Positions 12,151 to 24,621 of a DNA stretch of 64,000 bases are shown piece by piece. Source of the stretch: Ailurus styani (lineage: Eukaryota > Chordata > Mammalia > Carnivora > Ailuridae); assembly GCA_002007465.1 (NCBI GenBank), contig LNAC01000030.1:8399180-8463179 (forward strand). Direction: 5' to 3'. Position 1 is the stretch's first letter; the number at the start of each line of letters is the position of its first letter. Below the pieces are notes generated by a model, which did no database searches, was not told the origin of the DNA, and worked only from the letters and a program-made list of their open reading frames with translations. The translations under genes and the position numbers were made by a program.

Positions 12151-12284
12151 CCCCTGTGGGGACTTGTTGGTCCCTAAGTGGACACTGGTCACAGCAGGCC
12201 CTGAGCGGCTGGCATGGCAGGGCAGGGATCCAGAGCACCGTCCTCGCACAAGGGGAGAAAGAGCCCAAAGAATGTGTTCACAAG

Positions 12285-12480
12285 AACGAGATGTTTGGCA
12301 TCAGAAAGACCTGGCTGGATTTGTGTCCTAGCTATGCCACCTCCTGGCTAAGGGACCTGAGGCAAGTCCCTTTACCCCTCAAGGCCTCAGTTTGCTCATC
12401 TTTGAAAGGGGCGAGAAACTACCTACCTCTCAGGCTTGCGTGGATTGAGCATGTGGTGGACACAAAAACAGCAGGTAAAC
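12285..12480 (+). mobile_element. MIR element
   Basis: AGACCTGGCTGGATTTGTGT, CTATGCCACCTCCTGGCTAA, AAGTCCCTTTACCCCTC, GCCTCAGTTTGCTCATCTTT: MIR in consensus order. Confidence 0.75.
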
Positions 12481-12489
12481 TGTGAAGCG

Positions 12490-12800
12490 CTGCTTATTCG
12501 TTCCGGAAATGAGCATCCGTAACGGACCTGCTTCCTGCTAGGCCCCTCTCCAGGGCCTGAGGGAAGAGCAGTGAGCATGACAGACAAGGTCCTGGTCGCT
12601 GGAGGTGACTCTCCAGGGGCCGGAGCCGGATGGTCAGCCAGGAAGACAGGGAGACAGTTTGGAGGGCGGTGGTGAGGGCGGGAGGTGGGGTGCCGGTGTG
12701 GCTGGGCCCGGGAAGGCCTCTCTGGGGAGGTGACATCTGGGGAGAGGCTAGGACTTGAGAGGTCAGTTGCTGAGGCTCTTTGGAGGCACGTGTCATAAAT
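12490..12800 (-). mobile_element. L2-like fragment (antisense)
   Basis: GAAAGGAAGAG-type downstream text, GGGAAGGCCTCTCTGGGGAG and GTGACATCTGGGGAGAGGCT resemble the reverse of the L2 3' region (gain-of-weight 'recovery' text GGAAGGC..GAGGTGACAT). Family assignment is tentative. Confidence 0.45.
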
Positions 12801-15282
12801 AGAGGGACAGCTCCAAGGAAAGGAAGAGCGGATCTGCCTGAGGGACCAAAGGAGGCCGGGTTGGGAGGCAGGGCCAGAGTCTGCAGAGCAGGAGGCGTCG
12901 AGACACAGGGGAGGCGGTAGGTGGTTTTCTGAGGGCTGCTGAAGTGACTCTCGGTCCCCGCCCTGGGTGAGGGTCTGTTGGGTGCTGCCTGTGAGCAAAG
13001 TCCCCCTCAGGGGCGGGATAAGGCACCTGCCTGAGCCCCTCATGCCTCTGGGCTGATGGGAAGACGAAGGGGAAGGGTTCATGGGCAGGAACGAGGTGTG
13101 GGAAGAAAGCAGGAACGGCAAGGGGGCGAGAGGAGCCCCGAGGTCCACAGATGCCGGGGGGCGGGGTGGAGCGTGGAGAGGCCAGGTGGGGGCCTGGAGC
13201 TGGACCCACAGAGGCTCAGGGACACATTTCCAGAACGGCTCTCGAGGCTGCCCCCAGTACCCCACAGGCAGGGGTTGGCCCGGTCAACCCAGAGATCCGG
13301 CATCCTCAAAAAACCCCCAAAGGTCCAGTGCCCATTCAGGGATCATGAGCCTTAGCAAGATGGGTCTTTCTAGAAATGTCATTTTCTCCCATTGCAATTG
13401 GTCTGATTGAAGGTATTTTTGCTTTTAAGCTCCCCCGTCGTCGGCTTTGTTCTTGTTCTTTGTTCTTGTGATTCCAGGCTGGAGCGAGTCCCCATCTCCC
13501 CATCTTTCTGGCTGTGCAGCTTCGGGCAAGTGGCACCACTTCTCTGTGCCTCTGTTTCCTTGGCTGAGAAGCAGAGGCGAGCTAGAGGGAGACCAGCTGG
13601 ACGACATCTTTGACTACAGTGATAAGGGATGCTCAGCTCGGGGCGTATTCATTCACAGACTGGATGCCTTTCCCCCCGAGAGGGGTCTGGGGCTTGGCCA
13701 GAGGCCTGGAACCAGCCTTGCAGGTGCTAGCGCGGCTCAGGGACGGAGAGACTCGTGTTGGTCCCAGGAAACTGCAGCTTCGGTTGCCCTCCGTGGTCAC
13801 AGCTTTGCAGGGGGGGGGCAGGGGGTGGAGAAGGGAAGTCTGGCGGGTGTGGGGGTGGACGAGGGAGGCAGCAGAGCTTGGGCCCCCATGGGGGGGACAA
13901 GGAACAGCCATCGCGGAGCTCAGAGCGGCTGAGCTCTGTGACCATGAAGTCCGTGAGCTCCAAGACCGGCGCTCCTGCCCCCGGTCCCGCCCCCACCTCC
14001 CGCCCCCTGCAAAAGCAAGCGCAGGAGCTTCGCGGCCCCAAGGGGGGACTAGCAGCGTCAGCCGCTCCTGGGGGTGGGTCGGAAATGCCGGTCTCCAGGC
14101 CCCCCGCAGTCGTGCCCAACCGGATTCCGTCCTATCACGAGAGCCCCCCGTCCTTTGGGAGCAACGTCTGAGCAACGTCGGTCTAGGGACCGGGAGGATG
14201 ACGCCCAGCACAGCCTTGCTTGTCTGGGGCAGGGGCCCCTCGCTGGGGGGCCGGGGGTGGGGGTGGGGGGAAGCGGGGAGGGCGTGCCAGAGCTGGAGGC
14301 AGGGCGGCCGTGTGCCCCGGGGACACGCAGCGGTGCCACGTCGTGGGCTGAGTGGAAGCAGCAGGAATGGGGAAGAGAAGCCACGTACTAGAAACACGCA
14401 CGTGGAAGCGGGACAGGACAGGACAGTGTTGGGACAGTTGGTGGCAGGAATGAGGACTGTAATGTCGGGGAACAGTGTTGTGTCGTGGGAACTCTCCTGA
14501 ACGCGATCACTGTCCCGGATTATGTAACACAACGTCCTTGTTCTCCGGAGGCCCCGGGGACATCTGGGGTGGAGGGTCCTAATGCGAGCAGCCGATGTCC
14601 CCCCAAAGTGAAGTACAGATACGTGCAGAGAGAGCACATGCACCAAAATGTTCATAACTGGTGAATCTTGGTGAAAAGCACATGGGAGTTTATTGTGTTT
14701 TTCTTGTTACCTTTTTGAGGGCTTCAATTTTTTCCCCCCAATTTAAAGTAAGGTAGAATACTAGAATGCATTTGTGCATTTGTGTCGATTTAAGGCAATA
14801 TGTATTTTATGAGGACAAAGAGAACCAGACAGACTGGCGAAGTGTCTCCTTGGGGAAGGGAAGGGAGTGAGAAGCAGGCCTTGCTGTCTGGGGCACCTGC
14901 AGCTTAGGAGGGTGACGGGGTGACAGGGAGGGGCCTGGCCCCCTGAGCCCTTTCCTCATCTGTAGAACAGGGGAGCCGGGGCACCCGCCCTCGGCCTTGC
15001 TGCAAGGCTTGAGGCTCTAGTTTGAAGGATCCTTAGCCCAGCGCCAGGCTCATAGTGAGGACTCAGCGAACTGGGCTGTCCCACTGCTGGGTCCTCCTGT
15101 CCCAGGATCGACTCTCAGGGTGGAAGGGACTCCAGATGTCAGAGAATGCACCCCTCCATCCTGCAATTGAAACACTTCTATGGTGTCCTGTTGGCCAGTG
15201 CCCTGCCTCCACTTGATCTCCTCCGATGACAGGACACTCACTCTCAAAGCAGTTCATTCCATCTCAGGTTGGTCTATTGGCA
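12801..15282. other. Intergenic, GC-rich, no gene
   Basis: A MIR-like piece at 13,465-13,585 (TTTCTGGCTGTGCAGCTTCG, CTCTGTGCCTCTGTTTCCTT) and another at about 14,930-15,070 (TTTCCTCATCTGTAGAACAG). Long open frames at 13,610-14,655 on both strands reflect GC content; they mirror each other and lack domains. A G-quadruplex motif is at 14,245-14,270. Confidence 0.55.
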
Positions 15283-17030
15283 GATTTTTTCTTTTTTTTC
15301 TTTTTTAAGTTAAAAAAATTGAGGCATAATTGGCATGCCACATTATGTTAGTTTCAGGTGTACAGTGTCATGATTCCATCTTTGTTCAGATGGCCGATGA
15401 TCACCTCAGTAAGTCTCGTTAGCCGCTGTCACCACACAGAGCCACCACTTGTTTCTTAGCATGAGAACTTTCAAGATCTAGTCTCTTGGCAACTTTCAAA
15501 TATGCAATACAGTATTACTAATGATGGTTGCCATGACCTACATTACATCCCCATGACTTGGTTATTTTATAACTGGAAGTTTATACCTTTTGACCCCCTT
15601 CACCCAGATCACCCACTCCCACTCCTGACCTCTGGCACTGCAAATCTCTTCTCTGTATGTATGAGTTCAGTTGTTTTTGGTTTTTTGGTTTTTTTTCCAA
15701 ATTCCAACATATAAGAGAGATCACACAGTGTTTGTCTTTTTCTGTCTGGTTTATTTCACTTAACCTAATGCCCTCAAGGTCCATCTGTGTTGTTGCAAAT
15801 GGCAAGATTCCCTCTTTGCTGTGGCTGAATAATATTCCCTTGTATATATAGACCACGTCTTCTTTAGCTGCTCACCCATCGACAGACTCTCGGCTTGTGT
15901 TCTGTATCTTGGCTACTGTAAACCGTGCTGCAAGGAACACGGAGTGCAGATGTCTTTCTAAACAAACGTTTTCATTTTCTTCAGACGAATACCCAGAAGT
16001 GGAATTACTGGATCATGCAGTAGTTGTATTTTTAATTTTTTGAGGAACCTCCATACTGTTTTCCACGGTCGCTGGGCCAATTTACATTCCCACCGACAGT
16101 GCACGAAAGTTCCCCTTTCTCCACATCCTCCCCCACACTTGTTATTTCCTGTCTTTTTGATAATAACCATTCTGACAGGTGTAAAACGGTATCTCATTGT
16201 GGTCTTGATTTGCGTGTTCCTGATCATGAGGGACCTGGAGCATCTTTTCAGGAGCCTATTGGCCGTCTGGGTGTCTTCTTTGGGAAAATGTTTATTCGGT
16301 TCCTCTGCCCATTTTTTAAAAAAATGGATTTTTTTTTTGCTATTGAGTTTTATGAGTTCTTTATATAATCTGGATATTAACCTCTTATCGGATATATGAT
16401 TTGCAAATATTTTCTTCCACTCCGTAGGTTGTCTTTTTATTTTATTGGTGGTTTCTTTTGCTCTACAGAAGCTTTTTAGTTTGATGTTCCACTTGCTTAT
16501 TTTTGCTTTTGTTTTTTTTTGTTGTTGTTGTTATTGTTATTATGGTGTCAAGTCCAAAATATTATCACCAAAGCCAATGTCAAGGAGCTTACCATCTATG
16601 TTTTTTTCTAGGAGTCTTTGTGGTTTCAGGTCTTACATTCAAGCCTTTCGTCCATTTGAGTTCATTGTTGTGTCCGATGTGAGACAGGGGTCCAGTTTCA
16701 TTCCCTCGTGGGTGGCTCTCTAGTGTCCCGGCAGCACCACTGGCCGAAGAGCCCATCCTTGCCCCACTGTGCATCCCTGGTTGCTTTGTCATAGATCTAT
16801 TGACCATGTATGTGTGGGTTTATTTCTGGGTTCCCCATCGTGTTCCATTGATCTGTGTGTTTGTTTTTATATCAATACCACGCTGTTTTGATGACTATGG
16901 CTTTGAAGTCAGGGCACATGATGGCTCCAGCTTCGTCGTTCTTTCTCAGTTGCCAGTTCTTTCTGATATGGGGTCTAGCTTTATGTACTGGGGGTCTCCT
17001 CCCACGGGGCCCAGTCCTTTCTCTTGGGAA
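15283..17030 (-). mobile_element. L1 LINE, 5'-truncated, about 1.75 kb (ORF2 C-terminus and 3'UTR)
   Basis: The minus strand holds the end of L1 ORF2 followed by the 3'UTR and A tail (T-rich at 15,283-15,306). Conserved text is continuous, for example the frame at 15,958-16,227 with [20 protein letters not shown] and [14 protein letters not shown], which is the C-terminal segment of L1 ORF2p. The rest of ORF2 (to about 17,030) is in several frames with stops and indels, so the copy is dead. It carries no 5'UTR or ORF1. The modest divergence and length make it the largest single mobile insertion in the window. Confidence 0.9.
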
Positions 17031-17140
17031 GGCATAGAGCATGTCGCACATGTAATCCACTAACAAGTTCCAGACACCTGGGTCTTCTCTCTGGTCTCTC
17101 TAGCCATCCCTCAGGATGCTCCAACTCCCCCACTCTTCTT

Positions 17141-17357
17141 TTTTCTATTTTTTATTTTTTTTTAAAGATTTTACTTATTCATTTGACACAGAGAGAGAGA
17201 TTACAAGTAGGCAGAGAGTCAGGCAGAGAGAGAGGAGAGAGGAGGAAGCAGGCTCCCTGCTGAGCAGAGAGCCCGATGTGGGCCTCGATCCCAGGACCCT
17301 GGGATCATGACCTGAGCCGAAGGCAGCGGCTTTAACCCACTGAGCCACCCAGGCGCC
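17141..17357 (-). mobile_element. CAN SINE with perfect target duplication
   Basis: T-rich tail, GACACAGAGAGAGAGATTAC body, CTCGATCCCAGGACCCTGGG and CACTGAGCCACCCAGGCGCC head. The 16-base repeat CTCCCCCACTCTTCTT is at 17125-17140 and 17358-17373. Confidence 0.97.
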
Positions 17358-19854
17358 CTCCCCCACTCTTCTTCCCTCCCACCTCCAACCTTCTTATTTG
17401 GCCTTCCACCCTGCAGGCCTGAGCAGAGACTCTGGGTGCAGAATGCAGATAAGACACAAGGGCCCTCAGCAGCTTCCTTTTATGGGGTGGACTTAACTGA
17501 TGACACGGCCCTCATTCATTCTTATCTTTCTTTGGGTGTCCTAAAAGGCCCAGCTTTCTGCAACACAAGCTGGGGCTCCTAGCCTGGCCTCCTTGCCCCC
17601 TTAGCCAGAGGAGGGTCAGGCTGAGTCTGCCACGTGCCGGGAAGACCACAGGAGACCCCAGCCAACCGTAGGCATTTATAACTGAAATATGATTTTTTCC
17701 TCTTTTCTTCTAATTACACAATAAAACAAGTTCATTGAAAACAATGTGAAACAGTTCAGAAGGGTGTTAAGTAAAAAGCAGCATCCTTTTTTACCTCTCT
17801 CCCTCCCCAGATCTTAATGTGTGTTCACAGCTTGGGGTGGCCCCTTCTGGGCATTTTTTTGCCCCTTCCATATGTAAATAAATGTTTGTTTTTTCCTCCC
17901 AATGGGCACACTACACATAGTGATAGCTCATTGATGGGGGCCCTGTGTCCGCGTTGGCACATAGAGCCCAAAACGCAATTTTTCTTATGTTTTAAGAGAC
18001 ATGTTCAAGACAACTTCATTAACTATTCTTAGAACAAGGTGTGCCTGTGGCCGGTGCACAAGCCGCATGAAGGGTTTAAAGTGAAAAGCACAGTATTCCC
18101 AGTGCAGACCCACCCCAACACTGACCCCGGCTCAGAGGTCTCTATGCACACTCGATCGTGGGCTCCCTTGTGGAAACGCCACGGGCCGTGGTCATTCCGT
18201 GTGCCATCTCGTGGCTGCCCAGGGGCACAAGGGGAGGGCACGCTTGTGACCCACCTCTTGCTGATGACACTTAGGTCATCCTTAGCTTTTCACTCTCAGA
18301 CAAGGCTGCGGGCAGCCCACGGCCCAGATGCCCTGAGGCCAGTGCAGGAAACATCCCGAAACGGGCCGGTGGGCCACAGCAGCACGCGATTGAGGTCAAG
18401 AGGACGAACAGTCTCATCAGTAAACCCGAGGGCGCCTGTTCCGGGAGGCAGGCCGGGAGAGGATAACACAGGAGGAGAAGGAATGCCGGGCCAGGAGCCG
18501 GGACACCTGGGTTCCAGTCCCAGCTCTGCTGCTCCCCTGCCGGCAATTCCAAAAATTCACTTTCCCTCCCTGGGCCCGTTTCCTCACCCTCAAATGGGGA
18601 TGCTGGCCCAGGGGTACTGGAGGCCTTGCCTGCCTTGCAAGCAGGACCCAGCCTCTAAAACCGGGGCGACAGGGCCCTTCTCCACCCCTCGGTGCAATTC
18701 TTCTCTGTGATCTGGAACGGACTCTCCGCTCTGGGTAACCATGGAAGGGCTCTTGGACTTTGCTGGTGGTTGGAGTTGGGGCTGGGGGCTCAGTTTCTGT
18801 TCCAGGACCTGCCTGTATGGGCCTGCCTGTGGACCCCTCTGAGAGAAGTGGCGCTGGGACGAGAGGGGGCCGTGGGTGGCTGGGTGAGAGTCTCAAAGGC
18901 CCTTCTGGATCAGCTTCTGGCTATGACTTGTGGTCACATGACCGCAGGAGGGCTTCTGCCATTTAGGGCCCAACAAGAAACAGAAACACTCTAGTACTTC
19001 AGACAGAGAGACTTAGTATAGGGAGTTAGTTGCATAGGTCATGGGGGAGCTGAGAGCCCAAGGGGGGATGACGAGTCAGCCCAGAGATGAGCTGGTCTGG
19101 GAAACTTGTCACTGCCCTGGGGGTGGAGGGAGCGGGCAGGTGGCGGGGTCAGCAGAGCCCGGAACCCCGGGCGGAGACGCAGCAGCTGCTGGCGATCTCA
19201 TCTGGGGAGAAAGATTCCAGCTTCTCTCTCTTTATCCCCCTCTTCGGTCTCTGTAGACTGTGTCTCGCCTGGCAGGAACGCAGTTGGAAACCCACTGGCA
19301 AGGGAGTCTGGGACATGCAGCCCACAGACACTGGTCACCCTGCAACACAGGAATGAAGGTGTTTGAGACAAGAGGCCTGGGACTGGCCCTGTGACGAGGT
19401 GTCCTTGAATGATTTGGGTGCTGGGGAGCTCACTCTCTAACTCTGGAGGGAGCAGCAACAGCCCATTTCATTGCCAGCTGAGTGTGAACGTTGGCTCAAA
19501 ATAAGGAAGACATTTCCCTGCAACTCCTCACCTAAACCAAGGGATCTGTCTTCAGAACGTCAGCCCTTTGTGTAATGGCACAGTTGGCTGGCACAAGCTT
19601 CCAGGCTTTGCTCACGCTCTCATATCTGCCAGGAATGTCCTTCCCGCCCTCCACTACTTGGCTAATTTACCCATCTGATGAGATTGAGCTCTTCTGGGAA
19701 CCTTCTGGCACTCCCTCTGCCCATCTGTATCACCTCATACTTCGTTCTCTGTTCAGCACTAACCATGTCACGGTGAACGTGGACTTCCATGTTCTGCCCC
19801 CCTGACTCCCCAGGGGCATGGAGTTTGGTGGCCTTGGGCAGCACCATGTTGCAG

Positions 19855-20010
19855 AGACACCTCCAGGGTGCTGAGCCTACCAGGGCTTTGCATATGTGAT
19901 CTCACTTAATCCTCCCAATGACCCTGAAAGTAGCTGTGATTAATCCCCAGTTTTCAGCTGGAGGATCTGTGCAGAGCTGGGATTTGAACCCAGCTTCTTC
20001 TGGCTGGGAA
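19855..20010 (-). mobile_element. MIR element
   Basis: TGTGATCTCACTTAATCCTC, CCAATGACCCTGAAAGTAGC, CAGAGCTGGGATTTGAACCC: the reverse MIR core, in order. Confidence 0.75.
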
Positions 20011-20529
20011 GGCCACGTTCCTTACCCGTGGGCCACGTGGTCTTGTCACAGCACAGCTGGGCAGGGGGCGCGACTGGGACATTTTCGGTTCAGCTTCTGG
20101 CGCCTCGCCCCCCACCCTCTGTCCCAGCCCCTACGTCAGCCCCTTACAGACGAGGATGCCGTTCCCATGGCCACTTCTCCATTCCGAAATGACCAAGCGG
20201 CCAGGCTGGGACGGCGGCTCTAACCACAGATTGACAGATGTTTCCATGTGTGGAAGTGGGGTTTGAGCCTTGAGGCACTGTTTTCGAGGTTCCCTTTTCT
20301 GCTCTTTTCCTTGGGTGACATGGCCTGTCCTGGTTTCATGGCCCTGGTGTGTGTCCCATGTCCATTGCTGACAATCTTTAGCTGGTTCTTAATAGTCATT
20401 TGTGAGCACAGCACGTTCCGTTTTGCAGAGCCTGATTAAGCATGTTAGCTCATTGGATCTTCCCAGCAAACCTAGGACGGGGCATATTTGACAGGTGAGG
20501 GTTCAGAGAGTCTACAAAATGACAGCAAC

Positions 20530-20705
20530 AACAGTTTGCAGCCCTTGGCTGAGCTCTTAGCCTGCATCCCTGAAGCCCCGTGCTAACCTGTGCAATGTAG
20601 CTGTGGGAGGCAAGTAGAATTATTATCCCTATTCTAGAAGTAAGGAACTCGAAGCTCAGGGAGGGTGGCTGGCTTGCCCAAGGTCACACAGCAGCAAATC
20701 CAGAC
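20530..20705 (-). mobile_element. MIR element
   Basis: AGAATTATTATCCCTATTCT, GGAACTCGAAGCTCAGGGAG, TTGCCCAAGGTCACACAGCA: the reverse MIR core. Confidence 0.75.
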
Positions 20706-21060
20706 CCATCTAGCCAACTTTTGAGAACAGCTGTAAAACTTAGCAAAAATGCATTGCTATATCTCAACAAATCTAGGACATCACTGCATACAGACACACC
20801 ACTATTTTATATGCCATAGGAAATAAAAATGGTGCCAATGAGGCTAAGACAATACTTTCTCATCACTTAGAATTTTTTTATTTCACACTTAATAAAAGAG
20901 CTCCTTTAGATTTAGGTGTATAATATACATGTATCACTCTTCTACACACATAAAGGGAACATTTATATGAAAATTAAATGATACGAAATTTACACAAAAA
21001 TAGACTTCATCCCATTCAAAATCTGACTCTGAGTCAGAGTGACCAATGCCTGTGCTTTTT

Positions 21061-21257
21061 TTTAAAAAAAAACATTTTGTTTATTTATTTAAAAGAGAGA
21101 GAACGGGGACAACCAGGGGGAGTGGCAGGCAGAGGGAGAGGGAGAAGCAGACTACCTGCTGAGCAGGGAGTCCGACGTGGGACTCGATCGCAGGACGTCG
21201 GGATCACGACCTGAGCGGAAGGCAGACGCATAACTGACTGAGACACCCAGGTGCCCC
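21061..21257 (-). mobile_element. CAN SINE with target duplication
   Basis: TTTAAAAAAAAACATTTTGT tail side, GGCAGAGGGAGAGGGAGAAG body, GACTCGATCGCAGGACGTCG and GACTGAGACACCCAGGTGCC head, all reverse. CCTGTGCTTTTT repeats at 21049-21060 and 21260-21271. Confidence 0.95.
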
Positions 21258-21271
21258 TACCTGTGCTTTTT

Positions 21272-22727
21272 CAAACAATATTGTCCTCTGTGTCAACAAG
21301 TGTTGGCGCTTTCTCTCTCTTTCCATTTGTGAACACATTTTATTCGGCAAAAGCTTACATATAATAAAGTGCACGAATCATAAGTATATCTGATGAGTTT
21401 TCATCCATGTAAGAATACATCTGTGACCAGTGCTGGGCTGATTGTTAAATATTTAGGAATTTTGCAAACCAGCTTTTAAACTGTTTACTGTCCAACATCA
21501 GCCATCGTGGGAATATTTACACCATGGAAACTGGCAAATGCTACGATGCTGGGCTTTTTTTTCCCCCTCAGGGACCAGTTTACTAGCACAATATTGAGTT
21601 ACCACTGGGTTTAGGACAGAGATTTCCAGCACCCGGAGAAGGCTGACGTTATGCTCTCCCTAACTTACCTCTGCCACAAGCTAACCATTTGGAAGCAGCA
21701 TTTCTTCCAAGAATCCATAGGTGGACGGAGGCCCACTGGCTCCAGGCCCTCCATGGGCTCTGCCCTGGGCAGTGCTCCCCACTTTTGACTCCCGCAGGAA
21801 GAATGCTGCTAAACACGTCTGCTCGCCCACCTGCCCCGCCCTGTAGGGGTTCCGAGGCTTCCGGTTCCGAGAGGTGAAGAAGAACAGTCCTGTGTTGTCT
21901 CCAGGATTTTTTTTTCCCAAACCACAGAAACCCATACCAGAGAGATGCTTGACTGGAGAACTCCATCCAGAGGGCCCCTGGCCGACAGCTATGGTAAGAC
22001 ACACCCCAGTTTTCAGAGTTATTAAACCGTGAAAAATGGAGCCTCTTAGAACTGCTGAAACACAGTGCCCTATTACCCTTCGAATGTCTTCCTTTATGGT
22101 TTCCTTTGAGAAGCAGCTCTTGCGTTCCCTTGCGGCCAGCGATCTCACGGGGCACCCCGCCCCTGGGTGAGCGGGGTCTGCCAGCTTCTCTGGGGTCAGC
22201 CGGCTGTTACTGCCTCTGGCCCCAAGCTGGAAAGAGAACCAGAACCCTGTGGAAAATCTGGGCTTTGCCACCAGTCTGCTTCTGGATGTCTCTGGGGGGC
22301 TCAAAGTGTCTCTTATGGGGCTGGACCTCAGATACACCCCTGGGATGACAGTGTCAGGGTCAGTGTCGTCTTCTCCACCTGGCCGTGACTTTCTGCGACT
22401 GGCTTTTAATCACCCTTGTGTTTCCGCAGAGCCCAGCATGCCCGTGAGCTGGGGCAAGTGTCGGGATATATTTGGATCGATGAGCAGAGGACAGAGCAGG
22501 GATGGAGAGACTTCATTCTGGAGCCTGCCTGTCTCGCTGCCCTGGAGAAAGCCGCTTCTCTGTCAGATTCCCAGGAGCACCTGAGAGGACCAAGTAAAAT
22601 GGCTTCTCAGGAGCTCTGGGGGGTTGAGAACATGACTCATGTGACCCCTTTGGAGACGTCTGGACTCACGTGCTATTTGAGTCCTTGCTCTGGGGCCGGA
22701 CGCAGAGCGTTTGGCATGAATCCATTC
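21272..22727. other. Intergenic, no gene
   Basis: The left end (21,320-21,560) resembles old L1 3' text (ATAAAGTGCACGAATCATAA). The 21,650-22,720 portion is unique with chance open frames. Confidence 0.5.
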
Positions 22728-22895
22728 AGTGCTTCTCAAACTGTGGTCCACAGACCAGCCGTGTTAGCATCCCCCCCAGAACTTGCCAGAAATGCAAATT
22801 CTTGGGCTCCTGCTTGATCTGAGACCCTGAGGATGTGGCCAGCAATTTGTCTTTTGACAAGTTCTCCAGAAGGTTCTGCCGAAGGCTAACATTTG
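22728..22895 (+). mobile_element. MER5A-type DNA transposon (hAT-Charlie, non-autonomous)
   Basis: CAGTGCTTCTCAAACTGTGG, GAACTTGCCAGAAATGCAAA, TTCTTGGGCTCCTGCTTGAT, GGCCAGCAATTTGTCTTTTG, ACAAGTTCTCCAGAAGGTTC: the MER5A order in consensus orientation. Confidence 0.85.
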
Positions 22896-23062
22896 CAAAT
22901 CACAGCATGAGCTCATGAGTCTGTCCACCACCTAACATGAGGTAGGTACTGTTAGCACAAAAAGAAAAGCCTCGGTCATGCCGGTTGGTCCCCAATACTT
23001 CCAGACTGGAAGGCAATTATTTTTAAAAAAAGGTATCATTCCTACACCATAAAATTACCCCC

Positions 23063-23258
23063 CCTATTAAAAAAAGATTTTATTTATTTATTTGACAGAG
23101 AGAGATCACAAGTAGGCAGAGAGGCAGGCAGAGAGAGAGGGGGAAGCAGGCTCCCCGCCGAGCAGGGAGTCCCATGCAGGACTCGATCTCAGAACCCTGA
23201 GATCGTGACCTGAGCCGAAGGCGGAGGCTTTAACCCACTGAGCCACCCAAGCGCCCCC
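23063..23258 (-). mobile_element. CAN SINE
   Basis: AAAAAAAGATTTTATTTATT tail, GAGATCACAAGTAGGCAGAG body, GACTCGATCTCAGAACCCTG and CACTGAGCCACCCAAGCGCC head. Flanked by AAATTACCC/AAATTAACCC, an imperfect target duplication. Confidence 0.95.
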
Positions 23259-23568
23259 AAATTAACCCTTTTATAAAGTGTATCATTCAGTGGTTTTTAG
23301 TATAGTCACGAGGTTATGTGACAATTACCACTCATTACCACTAGGATATGTTGCACTTTTGATTTGCAGTGAGTTAGTGATGTTGAGCATCTTCATGTGC
23401 TTGCTGGCCATTTGTCTAGCACCTTTGGAGAGAAGTCTATTTAAGTCCTTTGTTTGTTTTTTGGGGTTCTTTTGAATTGAATTTTTATCTTTTTGTTGTT
23501 GAGTTTAGGAGTTCTCTATATATTCTGAATATTAATCCTGTATATCAGATATATGATTTGCAACTATT

Positions 23569-23742
23569 TTTTTAAAGATTTTTATTTATTTATTTATTGA
23601 CAGAGAGAGATCACAAGTAGGTAGAGAGAGAGGAGGAAGCAGGCTCCCTGCTGAGCAGAGAGCCCGATGCGGGCCTGGATCCCAGGACCTGAGCAGAAAT
23701 CAAGAATTGGATTCTCAACCGACTGAGCCACCCAGGTGCCCC
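23569..23742 (-). mobile_element. CAN SINE with a rearranged head
   Basis: Normal tail and body, but after GATCCCAGGACCTGAGCAGA the head reads AATCAAGAATTGGATTCTCA before CGACTGAGCCACCCAGGTGC. The usual 'gatcatgacctgagccgaag' segment is altered, as in an older SINEC subfamily or a deletion. Confidence 0.85.
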
Positions 23743-24621
23743 AACCCCTTTGTTTACTTCTGAGAGTTTTATTTCTTCAGGGTTTACATTTAGGCCTTTG
23801 ATCCATTTTGAGTTGATTTTTGTATACCGTGTGAGGTAGGGGTCGAAACTCATTTTTTTTTTTTTGTCTGTAGATGTCCAATTATCCCAGTACCATTTGT
23901 TGAAGAGACTAGAAAGAGGCAATGTTTCAAAGAAAGATGTCAAGTAAAATACAAGTGTAGCTGATATGTGCCAGATGTGGCAAAAAGTGGGAAGGTGGTA
24001 CTCACTCTAGAAGAGTGAGATGCTCTTTCTAGTGGATTCTTGCTCCTTAAGGATTTCCTCTGTCCTGAGGTCATGCTCCATTCACTTAAAGATGCTAGGA
24101 CTGAGGGGATGTGGCCACCGGTCTCCTACCCAGAGGGGCAACTTGACAAGACCCCAGCCAGGTTTCCCCTCCTCTGCTTTTCCTCGACCTACATCTATGA
24201 ACAGGGGGTCTCTGGGAGCAAAGGGAGTGATTTTCCTCACTTGCTCACCCAGTACCCAGCAGCTCCCTCCTCTTCCCCAAACTGGACCTTGGTCTAGCTG
24301 CCAGGTCCGGCATCTCTCCCATCTGGCCAAATGCAGTTCCAAAAACAACCCTGAGAGCATTCAGATTTTTTTTTTTGCCTGGACTAATGACACTTCTGTC
24401 CACAGCCTGGACCCAAGTTCCCATTGGGTGGGGTGGCAGTCCTCACCTCCTGAAAGTTGGTGGAAGTGTGTGGTTTTTCTTTTTCTCATTTTACTTTTAG
24501 AACATAGGTACCTTTCCAAGTCTCTCTGGCCAAAAGATGACAGTGTGGGCCTTCTGGCCTCCCTGCCCCAGCCGAGTGACTCCATGTGCTGTCCGTCTTC
24601 CCATCACCCACACGGTCCCAG

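Larger units (their letters stand above)
17374..21048. other. Intergenic, no gene
   Basis: Old L1-like AT-rich text near 17,690-17,890; MIR-like pieces near 18,480-18,640 (+), 19,855-20,010 (-), 20,430-20,520 (-) and 20,530-20,705 (-). The AT-rich part at 20,720-21,045 resembles old L1 3' sequence. The remainder is unique. Confidence 0.55.
23020..23940 (-). mobile_element. Old L1 3' region (antisense), split by two SINEs
   Basis: CATTCCTACACCATAAAATT continues after the first SINE with TTTTATAAAGTGTATCATTC, then ORF2-side text (GAGTTAGTGATGTTGAGCAT, GGTTTACATTTAGGCCTTTG, CAATTATCCCAGTACCATTT). CAN SINEs sit at 23,063-23,258 and 23,569-23,742. Confidence 0.75.

Noticed and set aside
12423..13265. 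280-codon minus-strand frame rich in Pro and Ser
   Set aside because: Overlaps MIR- and L2-like repeats at its C-terminal end and has no domain; the codon pattern follows GC content.
13610..14655. 296- and 340-codon frames on opposite strands
   Set aside because: They mirror each other in GC-rich DNA and have no family resemblance.
15958..16227. Candidate protein gene on minus strand with conserved residues
   Set aside because: It is the C-terminal piece of L1 ORF2p in a truncated, frame-broken L1.
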